Translations under genes and position numbers: made by a program
The notes under the pieces: model-generated
Told to the model about the DNA's origin: nothing
The model's input: only the letters and a program-made list of their open reading frames with translations
Databases searched by the model: none
From: Streptomyces sparsogenes
GTDB taxonomy: Bacteria; Actinomycetota; Actinomycetes; Streptomycetales; Streptomycetaceae
Reading direction: 5' to 3'
Length of the DNA: 58,156 nt
Assembly (NCBI RefSeq): GCF_001704635.1
Contig: NZ_MAXF01000141.1
Span: 1 to 58,156, forward strand
Shown: piece after piece, positions 8,811 through 19,030 of the stretch
How positions within the stretch are numbered: position 1 is the first letter of the stretch
Layout: every line of letters begins with the position of its first letter

Positions 8811-9931
8811 CCGCCCCGGACCCCGGCGACCCCGCCACCTCCCCGCCCCCTTCCTCCCACCCCACCCCTACTACCGTCGCGAGCACCTTGAACACCTCCT
8901 CCGCCTCCGCCTCCCCGCACTCCGACACCCACCACCCGCTGCCCGCCGAGGCCCCCGAGATCCGCGAGCCACGCCACGTACCGCTCGTCCAGGTCATACG
9001 CGGCGGCCTGGTCGAGGGCGTCCACCACGGCTCGGCCGTGGTCCTGGCCGCCGACGGCCGGGTGCTCGTCCAGGCCGGCGACCCCGACGTCGCGTTCTAC
9101 CCCCGCTCGGCCCTCAAGCCCGTCCAGGCCGTCGCCATGGCGCGGGCCGGGCTGCCGCTGGACGGCGAACTGCTGGCGCTCACCGCCGCCAGCCACTCCG
9201 GCCAGCAGCGGCACCTGGCCGGGGCCCGGCGCATCCTCGAGCAGGGCCGGCTGGCCGAGGACCTGCTGCGCAACGTCCCCGACCTGCCCTACGGCGCCCC
9301 CGAGCGCGAGGCCTGGCTGCGCGCCGGACGCGGCCCCTCCCGGCTCGCCCAGAACTGCTCCGGCAAGCACGCCGCGATGCTGCTGACCGCCCAGCTGTGC
9401 GACTGGCCGCTGGAGGGCTACCTCGACCCGGCGCACCCGCTGCAGCGGCTGATCGCCGAGACCGTCGAGGACCTCACCGGGCAGCGGATCGCCCGGGTGA
9501 CGGTCGACGGGTGCGGCGCGCCGCTGTTCGCCGTCTCGCCGCGCGGGCTGGCCCGCGCCCTCGCCCGGATCGCCACCGCCCCCGCCGGCACCCCCGAGGG
9601 CCGGGTCGCGGCCGCCATGCGCGAACACCCCGAGATGGTCGCCGGGACCGGGCGGGACGTCGCCCGGCTGATGCGCGCGGTGCCCGGCCTCATCGCCAAG
9701 GACGGCTTCGAAGGCGTCCAGGTGGCGGCGCTGCCCGACGGGAGCGCGCTCGCCGTGAAGATCGCCGACGGCGCGGACCGCGCCCGGATGCCGGTGACCG
9801 CCGCGGCCCTCGCCCACCTCGGCATCGCCCCCGAGCGGCTCACCGAGTTCGCCGAGGCCCCCGTCCTCGGCGGCGGCCGGCCCGTCGGCACCCTGCATGC
9901 GCTGAACGTGTTGTCGCAGCGGCTCGCCTGA
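8807..9931 (+). CDS. L-asparaginase (Asparaginase_II family)
   Basis: A 374-residue protein of the bacterial Asparaginase_II family, which hydrolyses L-asparagine to aspartate and ammonia. Recognisable blocks are PLVQVIRGGLVEGVHHGSAV, FYPRSALKPVQAVAMARAG, TAASHSGQQRHL, NCSGKHAAMLLT, VDGCGAPLFAVSP and HPEMVAGTGR. No secretion signal is visible, so it should be cytosolic and act on asparagine imported by the upstream permease. The first 50 or so residues are Pro/Ser/Thr-rich low complexity with no homology I recognise; a downstream start is possible, but the ATG at 8807 overlaps the permease stop (ATGA) and is preferred. A 75-nt gap separates it from the aspartase gene. Confidence 0.87.
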   Translation: MTAPDPGDPATSPPPSSHPTPTTVASTLNTSSASASPHSDTHHPLPAEAPEIREPRHVPLVQVIRGGLVEGVHHGSAVVLAADGRVLVQAGDPDVAFYPRSALKPVQAVAMARAGLPLDGELLALTAASHSGQQRHLAGARRILEQGRLAEDLLRNVPDLPYGAPEREAWLRAGRGPSRLAQNCSGKHAAMLLTAQLCDWPLEGYLDPAHPLQRLIAETVEDLTGQRIARVTVDGCGAPLFAVSPRGLARALARIATAPAGTPEGRVAAAMREHPEMVAGTGRDVARLMRAVPGLIAKDGFEGVQVAALPDGSALAVKIADGADRARMPVTAAALAHLGIAPERLTEFAEAPVLGGGRPVGTLHALNVLSQRLA

Positions 9932-10006
9932 CGCGCCCCCCACCCACGCCACCCTCACCCCCCACCCCAACCCTCACCCCGTCTCACCAAGGGATACCGC
10001 ACACCG

Positions 10007-11407
<1,401 letters not shown>

Positions 11408-11413
11408 CCCCTC

Positions 11414-12724
11414 TCAGACCGGCTCCCGGAGACGGGCCACGGCCGGCGCCGCGCTGAACGGCAGCAGATCCTCGCGGCGGTCCGGGCGCCGTACGTCGAC
11501 GCGGAGCTGGTCGGCGATGCGGTAGGGGCGGTGCGCGAGCACCGCCCCGAAGCTGCGGCGCAGCCGGGACATGGCGGCGCGCACCGTCACCGTCCGCGTC
11601 GGGTCCCCGAACAGGTCGTCGGCGAGCTGCGCCGCCGTCCGCCCGCCGGGGGACGCGGCGAGGACCAGCAGCACCTCGGCGTGGCGGGCGCTGAGCTGGT
11701 GGGTCCAGGTGCCCGAGGGCCCGGCGAAGGTCAGCGACCACTCGTGCGGGCGGCGTACGTCCAGCACCAGGCGGCCGGCGCCGCCCGGCTCGTACAGCTC
11801 GCCCGCCTCGTCCGCCCCGGTGTCCAGCACCCGCAGCAGATGGCCGCCCGGCAGCGGCTCCACCGCGCAGGCCCCGAGCGTGGGCAGCCATACGGGCCCG
11901 TCGAGCGCCGTCTTGGGCAGCAGCAGCCGGCGGTCCCGCGGGGTGACGCCGGTGACCCCGGCCACCCAGCCGTGCGGGTCGACCGCGACCGCCTTGCCCC
12001 GGATCCGCGCCAGCACCGGGGCGGCGACGGCCCGCAGCCGGTCCAGCTCCCGGCTGTGGGCCAGCCGCAGCTCGCCCTCCGCCCACCGGGCCGTCGCGGT
12101 GACCAGCGACAGTACGGTCGGGTGGGCGCCGGCGGCGGGGCCGCTGATGTCCACGATGCCCAGCAGCCGCCCGTCCCTGGGGTCGCGGACCGGGGCCGCG
12201 GCGCAGCTCCAGGTGTGGAAGGCGCGGACGAAGTGCTCGGCGGAGTGCACGCGCACCGGCGCCCGGACGGCCAGCGCGGTGCCGATGCCGCTGGTGCCGG
12301 CGACGTCCTCGGCCCAGTGGGCCCCCTCGGTGAGGGCGATGCCGTCGGCGTGCCGGCGTACGCCGCGGTGGCCGTCGATCCACAGCACCCTGCCGTCGGC
12401 ATCGGTGATGATCATGATGTGGCCGGCCGCCTCCGCGGCCTCCAGCAAGCCACTGTGCAAGGTGGGCAGCACATCCGCGAGCCGGGTCCGCTGCCGCCGC
12501 CGCTCCAGCTCCTCGATGCCCAGCAGCCGCGGGGCGCTTCCCCGCTCGGGGTCCAGGCCCAGGCGCAGCATGCGGTCCCAGGACTGCCCGATCACCGGGC
12601 GCGCGGGCAGCGGCAGCCGGCCCCGGCTCAGCGCGGCCTCGCGCATGACCGACATGAGGCGGGCCGATTCGGCGGGGCTCAGGTCGGCCAGCGGACCGGT
12701 GCCGAGCGAGGCTCTGCTTCGCAT
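11414..12724 (-). CDS. GAF-domain transcriptional regulator with C-terminal winged helix
   Basis: A 436-residue regulator. The N-terminal helix-rich part (ARLMSVMREAALSRGRLPL, VIGQSWDRMLRLGLDPE) and the GAF domain (about 85-225, TDADGRVLWIDGH, AEDVAGTSGIGTALA, HTWSCAAAPVRDPRDGRLLG) match the sensor half of acetoin/AcoR-type activators, but there is no sigma-54 AAA+ domain. The C-terminus (about 340-415, HQLSARHAEVLLVLAASPGG then DPTRTVTVRAAMSRLRR) looks like a winged-helix DNA-binding domain. In streptomycetes such proteins are often linked to aldehyde dehydrogenase genes; none is present here, so the target is unknown. The ATG at 12724 is the natural first start. Confidence 0.8.
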   Translation of the reverse strand: MRSRASLGTGPLADLSPAESARLMSVMREAALSRGRLPLPARPVIGQSWDRMLRLGLDPERGSAPRLLGIEELERRRQRTRLADVLPTLHSGLLEAAEAAGHIMIITDADGRVLWIDGHRGVRRHADGIALTEGAHWAEDVAGTSGIGTALAVRAPVRVHSAEHFVRAFHTWSCAAAPVRDPRDGRLLGIVDISGPAAGAHPTVLSLVTATARWAEGELRLAHSRELDRLRAVAAPVLARIRGKAVAVDPHGWVAGVTGVTPRDRRLLLPKTALDGPVWLPTLGACAVEPLPGGHLLRVLDTGADEAGELYEPGGAGRLVLDVRRPHEWSLTFAGPSGTWTHQLSARHAEVLLVLAASPGGRTAAQLADDLFGDPTRTVTVRAAMSRLRRSFGAVLAHRPYRIADQLRVDVRRPDRREDLLPFSAAPAVARLREPV

Positions 12725-12806
12725 GGAGATGCGGCCTTTCGTTCCTCGGGTGCCAGGCGCCGCGGCCGAACAGGCTTTGTTTCACCGGTGATTGTATGGC
12801 CCGCCC

Positions 12807-15230
12807 TCACTCGACCGGGCCCCGCAGCGGCTGTTCGGCCCAGATCGTCTTGCCGGTGGCCGAGTGGCGGCTGCCCCAGCGGCGGCTGAGCTGGGCGACC
12901 AGGAGCAGTCCGCGGCCGCCCTCGTCGAAGACGCGGGCGCGGCGCAGATGGGGCGCGGTGTTGCTGCCGTCGGAGACCTCGCAGATGAGGCTGCGGTCGT
13001 GGATCAGGCGCAGCGTGATGGGGCCTTCGGCGTGCCGGATGGCGTTGGTGACCAGCTCGCTGACGACCAGTTCGGTGGTGAACACCGCCCCGTCCAGGCC
13101 CCAGGCCAGGAGCTGGTCGGCGGCGTCCTGGCGGGCCCGGGCCACGGCGGCCGGGTCCGGGGGCAGGTCCCAGGTGGCCACCTGGGACGCGTCGAGCGCC
13201 CGGGTGCGGGCCATCAGCAGGGCCACGTCGTCGGCGGGGCGGCCGGTGACCAGGGTGGCGAGCACGGCCTGGCACAGCTCGTCCAGGGGCCCGGCGGGCC
13301 GGGAGAGCGCCGTGCGCAGCGCGGCCACCGCCTCGTCGACATCGCCGTCGGGGGCCTGGAGCAGCCCATTGGTGTAGAGGGACAGCAGGCTGCCCTCCTC
13401 CAGCTCCACCTCGCGGGACTCGAACGGCAGGCTGCCCAGGCCCAGGGGCGGCCCGCCGGGCAGGTCGAGGAAGTCGGCGCGGCCGTCCGGGCGGGTCAGC
13501 ACGGGAGGCGGATGGCCGGCGCGGGCCAGGCAGCAGCGCCGGGACACCGGGTCGTACACCACATACAGACAGGTGGCCCCCAGGCCCCCCGCGGCGTCCG
13601 CGCCCGGCTCGCCCCCCGCCTCGGCCGACAACTGGGCCACCAGGTCGTCGAGGTGGGTGAGCAGCTCGTCCGGGGGCAGATCGACATCGGCCAGGGTGCG
13701 CACCGCCGTCCGCAGCCGGCCCATGGCGGCCGACGCCTGCACGCCGTGGCCCACCACATCGCCCACCACCAGGGCGACCCGGGCGCCGGACAGCGGGATC
13801 ACATCGAACCAGTCGCCCCCGACGCCCGCCCGCGACCGGGCCGGCAGATAGCGGGAGGCGGTCTCGACCGCCGCGCGGCGCGGCAGCTGCCGCGGCAGCA
13901 GGCTGCGCTGCAGGGTCAGGGCGGTCTCGCGCTGCCGGGTGTAGCGGTGGGCGTTGTCGATGCACACCGCGGCCCGGGCCGTGATCTCCTCGGCGAGCAG
14001 CAGATCGTCCTGCTGGAACGGCTCGGGGCGCCGGTGGCGGGCGAACGCGGCCACGCCCAGCGTCGTCCCCCGGGCGCGCAGCGGGACGGTGATCGTGGAG
14101 TGGAAGCCGAACCGGCGCGTCGAGTCGGCCCGCGCGGGGTCGTCCCCGGCCCACCGGGCGACGGCCTCGGGGGTCACCTCCGTCAGCACCCCCCGCCCGG
14201 CGGCCAGGCACTCGGCCGCGGGGGAGCGCTCCGCATAGACGGCCAGCTCACCGAGTCCGATCACCACGTCCGGGCTGCCCTCCAGCACCGAGCGGGCGGC
14301 GACGCGGCGCAGCACGACCGTGCCGGGCACCGGCCCGGGGGGCGGCTCGTCGCCGCCGGGGTGGACGGAGGGCAGCAGATCCACCACGGCGAAGTCCGCG
14401 AACGCCGGGGCGGCCACCTCGGTCAGCTCCCGCGCGGTGCGCGCGATGTCCAGCGTCGAGCCGATGCGGAGGCTCGCCTCGTCGAGCAGCGCCAGCCGCC
14501 GCTGCGCCTCGTACCGCTCCGTGACGTCGTGCGCCGACAGGATCACCCCTCGCGGCCGGCCGTCGGCGCCGCACAGCGGGGCCAGCGAGGTGGACCAGGC
14601 CGGCCTGCCGGGGGCGGGTGGGAGCCGCAGCGAGCGCGGCAGGCCGCTGTCCAGCACCTGGCGCATCAGCCGCTCGGCCTCGGCGCCGCGCGAGTCGGCC
14701 ACGATCTCCGACATGCGCAGTCCGCGCATCTGGTCCTGGGTGAGCCCCATCGCGCGTTCCATGTCCGCGTTGGCCCACCGCAGCAGCAGCCGCCGGTCGT
14801 AGACCGCCATCGTGCAGGGCCCCTGGGCGAACGAGGCCTTGACCAGCCAGTCGTCCCCGGCGGTCGGCACCGTCCGGTCCAGCGGCGAGACCAGCAGCCA
14901 CTCGGCGCCGCCGCCCGCCGCCGCCCGGTGGTGCGCCAGCAGACGGACCCGCAGGGGGTGGCCGTCGCGGTGGAGCAGCGTCAGCTCCCCGGCCCACCGG
15001 CCCAGCCGCCCCCGGGCGCCGGGGAGGTCGGGGCCCGCCCCGCCTACGAGCAGCAGCGAGGCAGGCCTGCCCAGCACCGCCGCGCTCGGGTGGCCGAGGA
15101 GCCTGCGGGCCCCCTCGCTCCACCCGGTGACGATGCCCCGCTCGTCGAGGGTGGCCCTGGCCGTCGACGGCTCGTCAACGAGGCCGTCCCACCGGACGGG
15201 GAGATCCCGCACGGTGTCCGGTCGCCTCAT
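12807..15230 (-). CDS. PAS/PAS/GAF/SpoIIE phosphatase with HATPase (RsbW-like) domain
   Basis: A complete 807-residue partner-switching protein. Domains in order: PAS (about 25-120, LDERGIVTGWSEGARRLLG), PAS (about 130-250, with KASFAQGPCTMAVYDRRLLL), GAF (about 265-430), PP2C/SpoIIE phosphatase (about 445-660, GVGGDWFDVIPLSGARVALV, GDVVGHGVQASAAMG) and a C-terminal serine kinase-like HATPase (about 690-800, VVSELVTNAIRHAEGP, CEVSDGSN, DEGGRGLLLV). One polypeptide thus carries both a phosphatase and an anti-sigma-type kinase fold, common in Streptomyces. No cognate STAS or sigma factor gene is adjacent. It is a paralogue of the truncated gene at the window start, which shares the same PP2C motifs. 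Confidence 0.93.
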   Translation of the reverse strand: MRRPDTVRDLPVRWDGLVDEPSTARATLDERGIVTGWSEGARRLLGHPSAAVLGRPASLLLVGGAGPDLPGARGRLGRWAGELTLLHRDGHPLRVRLLAHHRAAAGGGAEWLLVSPLDRTVPTAGDDWLVKASFAQGPCTMAVYDRRLLLRWANADMERAMGLTQDQMRGLRMSEIVADSRGAEAERLMRQVLDSGLPRSLRLPPAPGRPAWSTSLAPLCGADGRPRGVILSAHDVTERYEAQRRLALLDEASLRIGSTLDIARTARELTEVAAPAFADFAVVDLLPSVHPGGDEPPPGPVPGTVVLRRVAARSVLEGSPDVVIGLGELAVYAERSPAAECLAAGRGVLTEVTPEAVARWAGDDPARADSTRRFGFHSTITVPLRARGTTLGVAAFARHRRPEPFQQDDLLLAEEITARAAVCIDNAHRYTRQRETALTLQRSLLPRQLPRRAAVETASRYLPARSRAGVGGDWFDVIPLSGARVALVVGDVVGHGVQASAAMGRLRTAVRTLADVDLPPDELLTHLDDLVAQLSAEAGGEPGADAAGGLGATCLYVVYDPVSRRCCLARAGHPPPVLTRPDGRADFLDLPGGPPLGLGSLPFESREVELEEGSLLSLYTNGLLQAPDGDVDEAVAALRTALSRPAGPLDELCQAVLATLVTGRPADDVALLMARTRALDASQVATWDLPPDPAAVARARQDAADQLLAWGLDGAVFTTELVVSELVTNAIRHAEGPITLRLIHDRSLICEVSDGSNTAPHLRRARVFDEGGRGLLLVAQLSRRWGSRHSATGKTIWAEQPLRGPVE

Positions 15231-15450
15231 GGTCGTTCATCCCACGCTGCCTGGTAGATCCGGCCGAGATCGTGAGGTCATGCGCGCCGTCGCCGCGCCC
15301 GCGGCGGAAGAAACGCCTGGATGCTCACATCTTCAAGTATGACTCGGCTGCCCATCCACCTCCCTCCAGGGAAACACCCCCGGCCGGCGAACGCGCCCGT
15401 CGGCCCTCAGGAACGCGGCGCGGGGCCGGGGCGTCGGTGCTCCGCCCCGG

Positions 15451-16035
15451 TCAGCCCCTGTCGCCCATCGCCTTGCGGATCGTGTCGCGGGCGCGGTCCA
15501 TCACGGCGGCCACGGGCCCGGCCATGATGTTTTTTGGCGCGGTCTCCACCCCGGGGTGGGGACGGGTGGGGGCCATGGCCTCGGCGGCCTTGACCGCCTT
15601 GGCCATGGCGGCGAGCCGGCGGGGGTCAGAGCGGCGGCGCAGCTGGGCGAACTCGTAGCGCTCCTCGGCGCGGGCGTGCCGCATCACCTCGGTGCGCAGT
15701 TCCCGCAGGGCGGGCAGGAAGTCCGGCTCGGCCGGGTCCATGTCGTCCAGCCGGCTGAGCCTCTCCTTGGCGTCCCTCTCCTCCCGCAGCCGGTCCTCCA
15801 CCACCTGCTCGCCGCCGTCGAAGGCCCGGCGGGCCGAGGGGTGGACGACCTCCTCCTCGGCCGTCTCGTGGACGGCCAGGAGCTGGACCAGCCTGCGGAA
15901 CGCCGCCCGCCGCTCCTCGCCCTCCGCCCGCTCCACCTCGTCGAAGAGATTGCGGATGTCGCCGTGCTGCCGCATGAGCAGCGCGACCACGTCCTCGCCC
16001 CCGCCGGTGACATCGCTCCTGGCTTCGTGCGTCAC
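15451..16035 (-). CDS. Hemerythrin HHE domain protein
   Basis: A 194-residue protein with a four-helix hemerythrin-like bundle. Candidate di-iron ligands are His24 (MRQHGDIRNLF), His56 and Glu60 (VHETAEEEVVHP), and a later His/Glu pair in EVMRHARAEERYEF. Such proteins bind O2, NO or reactive species, or store iron. The C-terminal 40 residues (PTRPHPGVETAPKNIMAGPV, then VMDRARDTIRKAM) are typical of actinobacterial HHE proteins. I chose the GTG at 16035, which overlaps the stop of the upstream ferritin-like gene by 4 nt (GTGA); the frame stays open further upstream only as shadow. The coupling implies a joint role with that protein. Confidence 0.87.
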   Translation of the reverse strand: MTHEARSDVTGGGEDVVALLMRQHGDIRNLFDEVERAEGEERRAAFRRLVQLLAVHETAEEEVVHPSARRAFDGGEQVVEDRLREERDAKERLSRLDDMDPAEPDFLPALRELRTEVMRHARAEERYEFAQLRRRSDPRRLAAMAKAVKAAEAMAPTRPHPGVETAPKNIMAGPVAAVMDRARDTIRKAMGDRG

Positions 16036-17210
16036 GCCGGCCTCCCCGCGCTCTCCACCCGGTAGTCCCGGCCGTACAGGTGCTGGTGCTGCTCCATGAC
16101 CAGCTCGCTCGGCGGCCCGCCGTCGCTGTTGACGGTCCGCTGCATCGCCTCGAACCGCTCGTGGGCCTCGCGCACATAGCCCGCGCCCAGCGTGGTCAGG
16201 TCGATCTGGGTGTCCAGCAGCCCGCGCAGGTACTCCTTGTTGGGCTCGAAGGTGAGCACGTCGGGCAGGCGCGGGGCCACCACCTGCTCGGGGTCCCGGC
16301 CGTCGTGGCGGCGCATCAGGTCGCAGGCGATCCGCAGGTGCTCCAGCTCCATGCCGAGGTGCAGTTCCCAGATGGCCTTCACCCTCGGGTCCGGCTCCTG
16401 CTCCATGAAGGAGTAGTAGAGGTAGCACTCGTTGTACTCGTGGTTGACCAGCTGCTCCCACCAGGTCTCGCCCGGGTCGACCAGGGACTCGTAGTGGGTG
16501 ACGTGCTCCTCCTCGACCAGCCCGATCTCCTGGTACAGGCGGCGGGCGATCGGCTCCATGTACTGCGGGCCGACGTTCATGTAGAAGTTCATCGTCTGCT
16601 GCTCGGCCGACATGATCGTCAGCGCGTGGAGCTTGGAGAGCGGGTCGGCGCGGTCCCGGTCGTACGGGTCGCGCACGTTGTCCACGGCGTCGCGGTGGTG
16701 GTACGGGGTGGGCCGGCCCGGCATCACCTCGGTGAGGCCCTGGACGATCTCCTCCGCCTTGCGGTGCTCGATCATCTCGTACAGGTTCGCGTACCGGTAG
16801 AGATGGTCGAAGTCCTCCAGCACGCCGAACTGGTAGGCCTGCTTCAGATACGGATCGGGCTCCATGCGGGCCACCCACGCCGTCAGGTCCACCGCCACCT
16901 GCTCATAGGCGATGGTGGTCTCCAGCACCGAGGACACGCCCGGCAGCAGCCAGTTCACGACCTTCTGCTGCTGCTGTTCGATGTACCGGGTCCGCGCCAG
17001 TTGCCGCCTGACGTCCTGGTCGGGGCAGTGGCGGGCCATCTGGTGGCTGAACAGCACCGCCTCGATCTCGATGCCGTTCATGGTGATGATCCGGCACCGG
17101 GTGTAGGGGTCGCAGCGGTCGGGGTCGATGGGGGCGACGTCGAGCTCTCGCCAGTTGCGCAGCTGGCGGTCCAGCGGGATGCCCCGCTGTTCCAGCGGAT
17201 TGAACGTCAT
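16032..17210 (-). CDS. Ferritin-like (putative di-iron) conserved protein
   Basis: A 392-residue helical protein that I do not recognise by name. It has the spacing of ferritin-like di-iron helices: ETTIAYEQVAVDLTAWVARM, VLEDFDHLYRYANLYE (ExxxH), GLVEEEHVTHYESL (EExxH) and ELHLGMELEHLRIACDL (ExxxxExEH). The N-terminus (CDPYTRCRIITMNGIEIEAV, LFSHQMARH) adds further His/Glu. No signal peptide or membrane segment is seen. It sits directly upstream of, and overlaps, the hemerythrin gene, so two non-haem di-iron-type proteins are co-translated. The metal and reaction are inferred only from motif spacing; oxidase, peroxidase or iron-storage roles are all possible. The ATG at 17210 follows a purine-rich stretch. 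Confidence 0.7.
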   Translation of the reverse strand: MTFNPLEQRGIPLDRQLRNWRELDVAPIDPDRCDPYTRCRIITMNGIEIEAVLFSHQMARHCPDQDVRRQLARTRYIEQQQQKVVNWLLPGVSSVLETTIAYEQVAVDLTAWVARMEPDPYLKQAYQFGVLEDFDHLYRYANLYEMIEHRKAEEIVQGLTEVMPGRPTPYHHRDAVDNVRDPYDRDRADPLSKLHALTIMSAEQQTMNFYMNVGPQYMEPIARRLYQEIGLVEEEHVTHYESLVDPGETWWEQLVNHEYNECYLYYSFMEQEPDPRVKAIWELHLGMELEHLRIACDLMRRHDGRDPEQVVAPRLPDVLTFEPNKEYLRGLLDTQIDLTTLGAGYVREAHERFEAMQRTVNSDGGPPSELVMEQHQHLYGRDYRVESAGRPA

Positions 17211-17363
17211 GGGCGTCTCCTGGCAGCGGGGTGGGGGCTCGGGGGCCGTGGAGCGGAGGCCGGGTGCCCCGCGGCACAGGGCACCAACCAGAGGGCCGGG
17301 AGGACTCCCCGAATGGCCGAATCCGGCGCGCCGGGCCCCGGGACGTCCGGTAAGGAGCCCGGG

Positions 17364-18227
17364 TCAGCGGCCCGGCACGGCGGTGCCGGGCGTGGCGACG
17401 CGCGGGCCCGGCCCCGCGATGACGCGCCCTCCCCGGGGGCAGTGGACGAGGCGCGGGCCGAGCCCGCGGCGCCGGGCCTCGGCGAGGAAGTGGCCGAGGG
17501 GCGACTTCATGACGGTGTACTCCTCGTAGTGGACGGGCAGCACCAGCGGCGGATCGAGCAGCTCCACCAGATCGCAGCCCATGGCGGCGTCCATCGTGAC
17601 CAGGAAGCCGCCGGGGAGCGTGGTGCCGCCCAGGTGGACCACGGCCAGATGGATGTCCGGGTGGTCCTCGGTGATCATCTCCAGGCCCTCGAACGGGAGG
17701 GTGTCGCCGGAGAGGTAGAGCCGCAGGGTGACCTGCCCGTACGCGTCCATGAACTCCACCACGCTGCCCATGACCGGCGGCAGGAACGCTTGCAGCGCCC
17801 CGCGCGCGTGCCGCCCGGGGACGGCCGTGACCCGGACCCGCGCGCCGTCCTTCACCAGGTCGTGGCTCTGCCGGTTGCGCAGCCCGGTGGCCCGGTGGAA
17901 GCCGTGGAACGCCTGGAGCCGGCGTGCGGCGTGCGGGGTGGTGATGACGGGCACGCCGCGGTCCAGGTGGCGGCGGGCGACCCGGTCCCAGTGGTCGCCG
18001 TGCAGATGGGACAGGACGACGGCGTCCAGCCCCACCGGCAGCCGCGTCACGGGCAGCGCGGGCTCGGTCAGGCGGCGCGACAGCAGGCCGTGGCCGAGGT
18101 ACGCGTGCTGCCCGCGGTGGAGGAAGTTCGGATCGGTCAGCAGGGTGAAGGGCCCGTAGCGCAGCAGCAGGGTCGCGTTGCCGATGAAGTGGATCTCCAC
18201 GGCGCCTTCGGGAGGGCTCGTGTTCAT
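17364..18227 (-). CDS. MBL-fold metallo-hydrolase (UlaG/NAPE-PLD-like)
   Basis: A 287-residue metallo-beta-lactamase fold protein. The metal motif HLHGDHWD appears in VVLSHLHGDHWD (about 70-80), preceded by the strand IHFIGNATLLLRYGPFTLLT and DPNFLHRGQ, as in RNA-lactonase/UlaG-like and NAPE-PLD-like hydrolases. Downstream ligands are in PGRHARG, LYLSGDT and PVHYEE. The substrate cannot be told from sequence. A strong GGAGG lies 7 nt before the ATG. It is divergent from a TetR gene with a perfect palindrome between them, so it is the probable target of that repressor. Confidence 0.85.
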   Translation of the reverse strand: MNTSPPEGAVEIHFIGNATLLLRYGPFTLLTDPNFLHRGQHAYLGHGLLSRRLTEPALPVTRLPVGLDAVVLSHLHGDHWDRVARRHLDRGVPVITTPHAARRLQAFHGFHRATGLRNRQSHDLVKDGARVRVTAVPGRHARGALQAFLPPVMGSVVEFMDAYGQVTLRLYLSGDTLPFEGLEMITEDHPDIHLAVVHLGGTTLPGGFLVTMDAAMGCDLVELLDPPLVLPVHYEEYTVMKSPLGHFLAEARRRGLGPRLVHCPRGGRVIAGPGPRVATPGTAVPGR

Positions 18228-18307
18228 GGCGTGACCTCCGGCTCGTCCGGACGACGGCAGGGCGACCGAGTACCCCGGATGCGCGCCCCTGCCCTGCGGT
18301 AGGGTGG

Positions 18308-18323
18308 GAGAACGATAGTTCTC
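18308..18323. promoter_or_regulatory. Perfect palindrome, candidate TetR operator
   Basis: GAGAAC (18308-18313), GATA (18314-18317) and GTTCTC (18318-18323) form a perfect 6-bp inverted repeat with a 4-nt centre. It lies in the 143-nt gap between the divergent MBL hydrolase and TetR genes. The centre GATAGT also resembles a -10 element for the TetR gene. Site use is inferred from position and symmetry. Confidence 0.6.
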
Positions 18324-18370
18324 GTGTGTTCGGGTGCGGCCGTCGGCCGCTGGCGGCCGGGGCAGGGTGG

Positions 18371-18970
18371 ATGAGGCAGGGGTCGACGACGCTGGAACTC
18401 GAGGCGACGAGGGAGCGGGTCCTCGACGCCGCCGAGGAGCTCTACTACGGCCGCGGTGTCCAGGCCGTCGGCATGGACGCGGTACGGACCGCCTCGGGCG
18501 TCTCCCTCAAGCGGCTCTACCAGCTCTACCCCTCCAAGGCCGCGCTGGTCGAGGCGTATCTGCGGCGCCGCGACGCCCGCCTGCTCGACGGGCTCGCGCG
18601 GTACGTCGAGGCGGCGCCGGGGCCGCCCGAGGAGCGGGTGGCGGCGGTCTTCGACTGGCTGTACGAGTGGTTCAGCGAGCCGGACTACCGGGGCTGCGCC
18701 TTCATCAACTCCTACGGCGAACTCGGCGCCACCACCCCGGAGGTCGCCGCGGCCGCCCGCGCCCACAAGGAGGCGTTCCAGCGGTATCTGGCCGGTCTCG
18801 TGGAGGCCGCGGACCTGCCCGCCGCGCTGGCCGCCCAGCTCGCCCTGCTGGCCGAGGGCGCGATCACCACGGCCGCCATATCCGGCACCCCCGAACCGGC
18901 CCGCCAGGCCCGCGCGGCCGCCCGGGTCCTGATGGACGCCGCCCGGGGCGCTGTCGGACCCCCGCTGTAG
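18371..18970 (+). CDS. TetR/AcrR-family transcriptional regulator
   Basis: A 199-residue repressor. The N-terminal helix-turn-helix spans about residues 10-58 (RERVLDAAEELYYGRGVQAV, VRTASGVSLKRLYQLYPSKA). The ligand domain includes DYRGCAFINSYGELGATTPE, a motif of the TetR subgroup with the GCAF/N sequence near the middle. The ATG at 18371 has AGGG six nt upstream; a GTG at 18326 would add 15 residues without family character. It is divergent from the MBL-fold gene, with a 16-bp palindrome in the intergenic region, so autoregulation and control of that hydrolase are likely. Confidence 0.87.
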   Translation: MRQGSTTLELEATRERVLDAAEELYYGRGVQAVGMDAVRTASGVSLKRLYQLYPSKAALVEAYLRRRDARLLDGLARYVEAAPGPPEERVAAVFDWLYEWFSEPDYRGCAFINSYGELGATTPEVAAAARAHKEAFQRYLAGLVEAADLPAALAAQLALLAEGAITTAAISGTPEPARQARAAARVLMDAARGAVGPPL

Positions 18971-19030
18971 GGTCCTGCGCAGTGACAAGCGTGACCCGGC
19001 GCGCCGGGTCGTCAGCGGTGCGGGGGAAGC

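Noticed and set aside
7811..9931. A 706-codon plus-strand frame overlapping ansP
   Set aside because: The part before 8807 is a +1-frame shadow of the permease; asparaginase similarity begins only after 8807.
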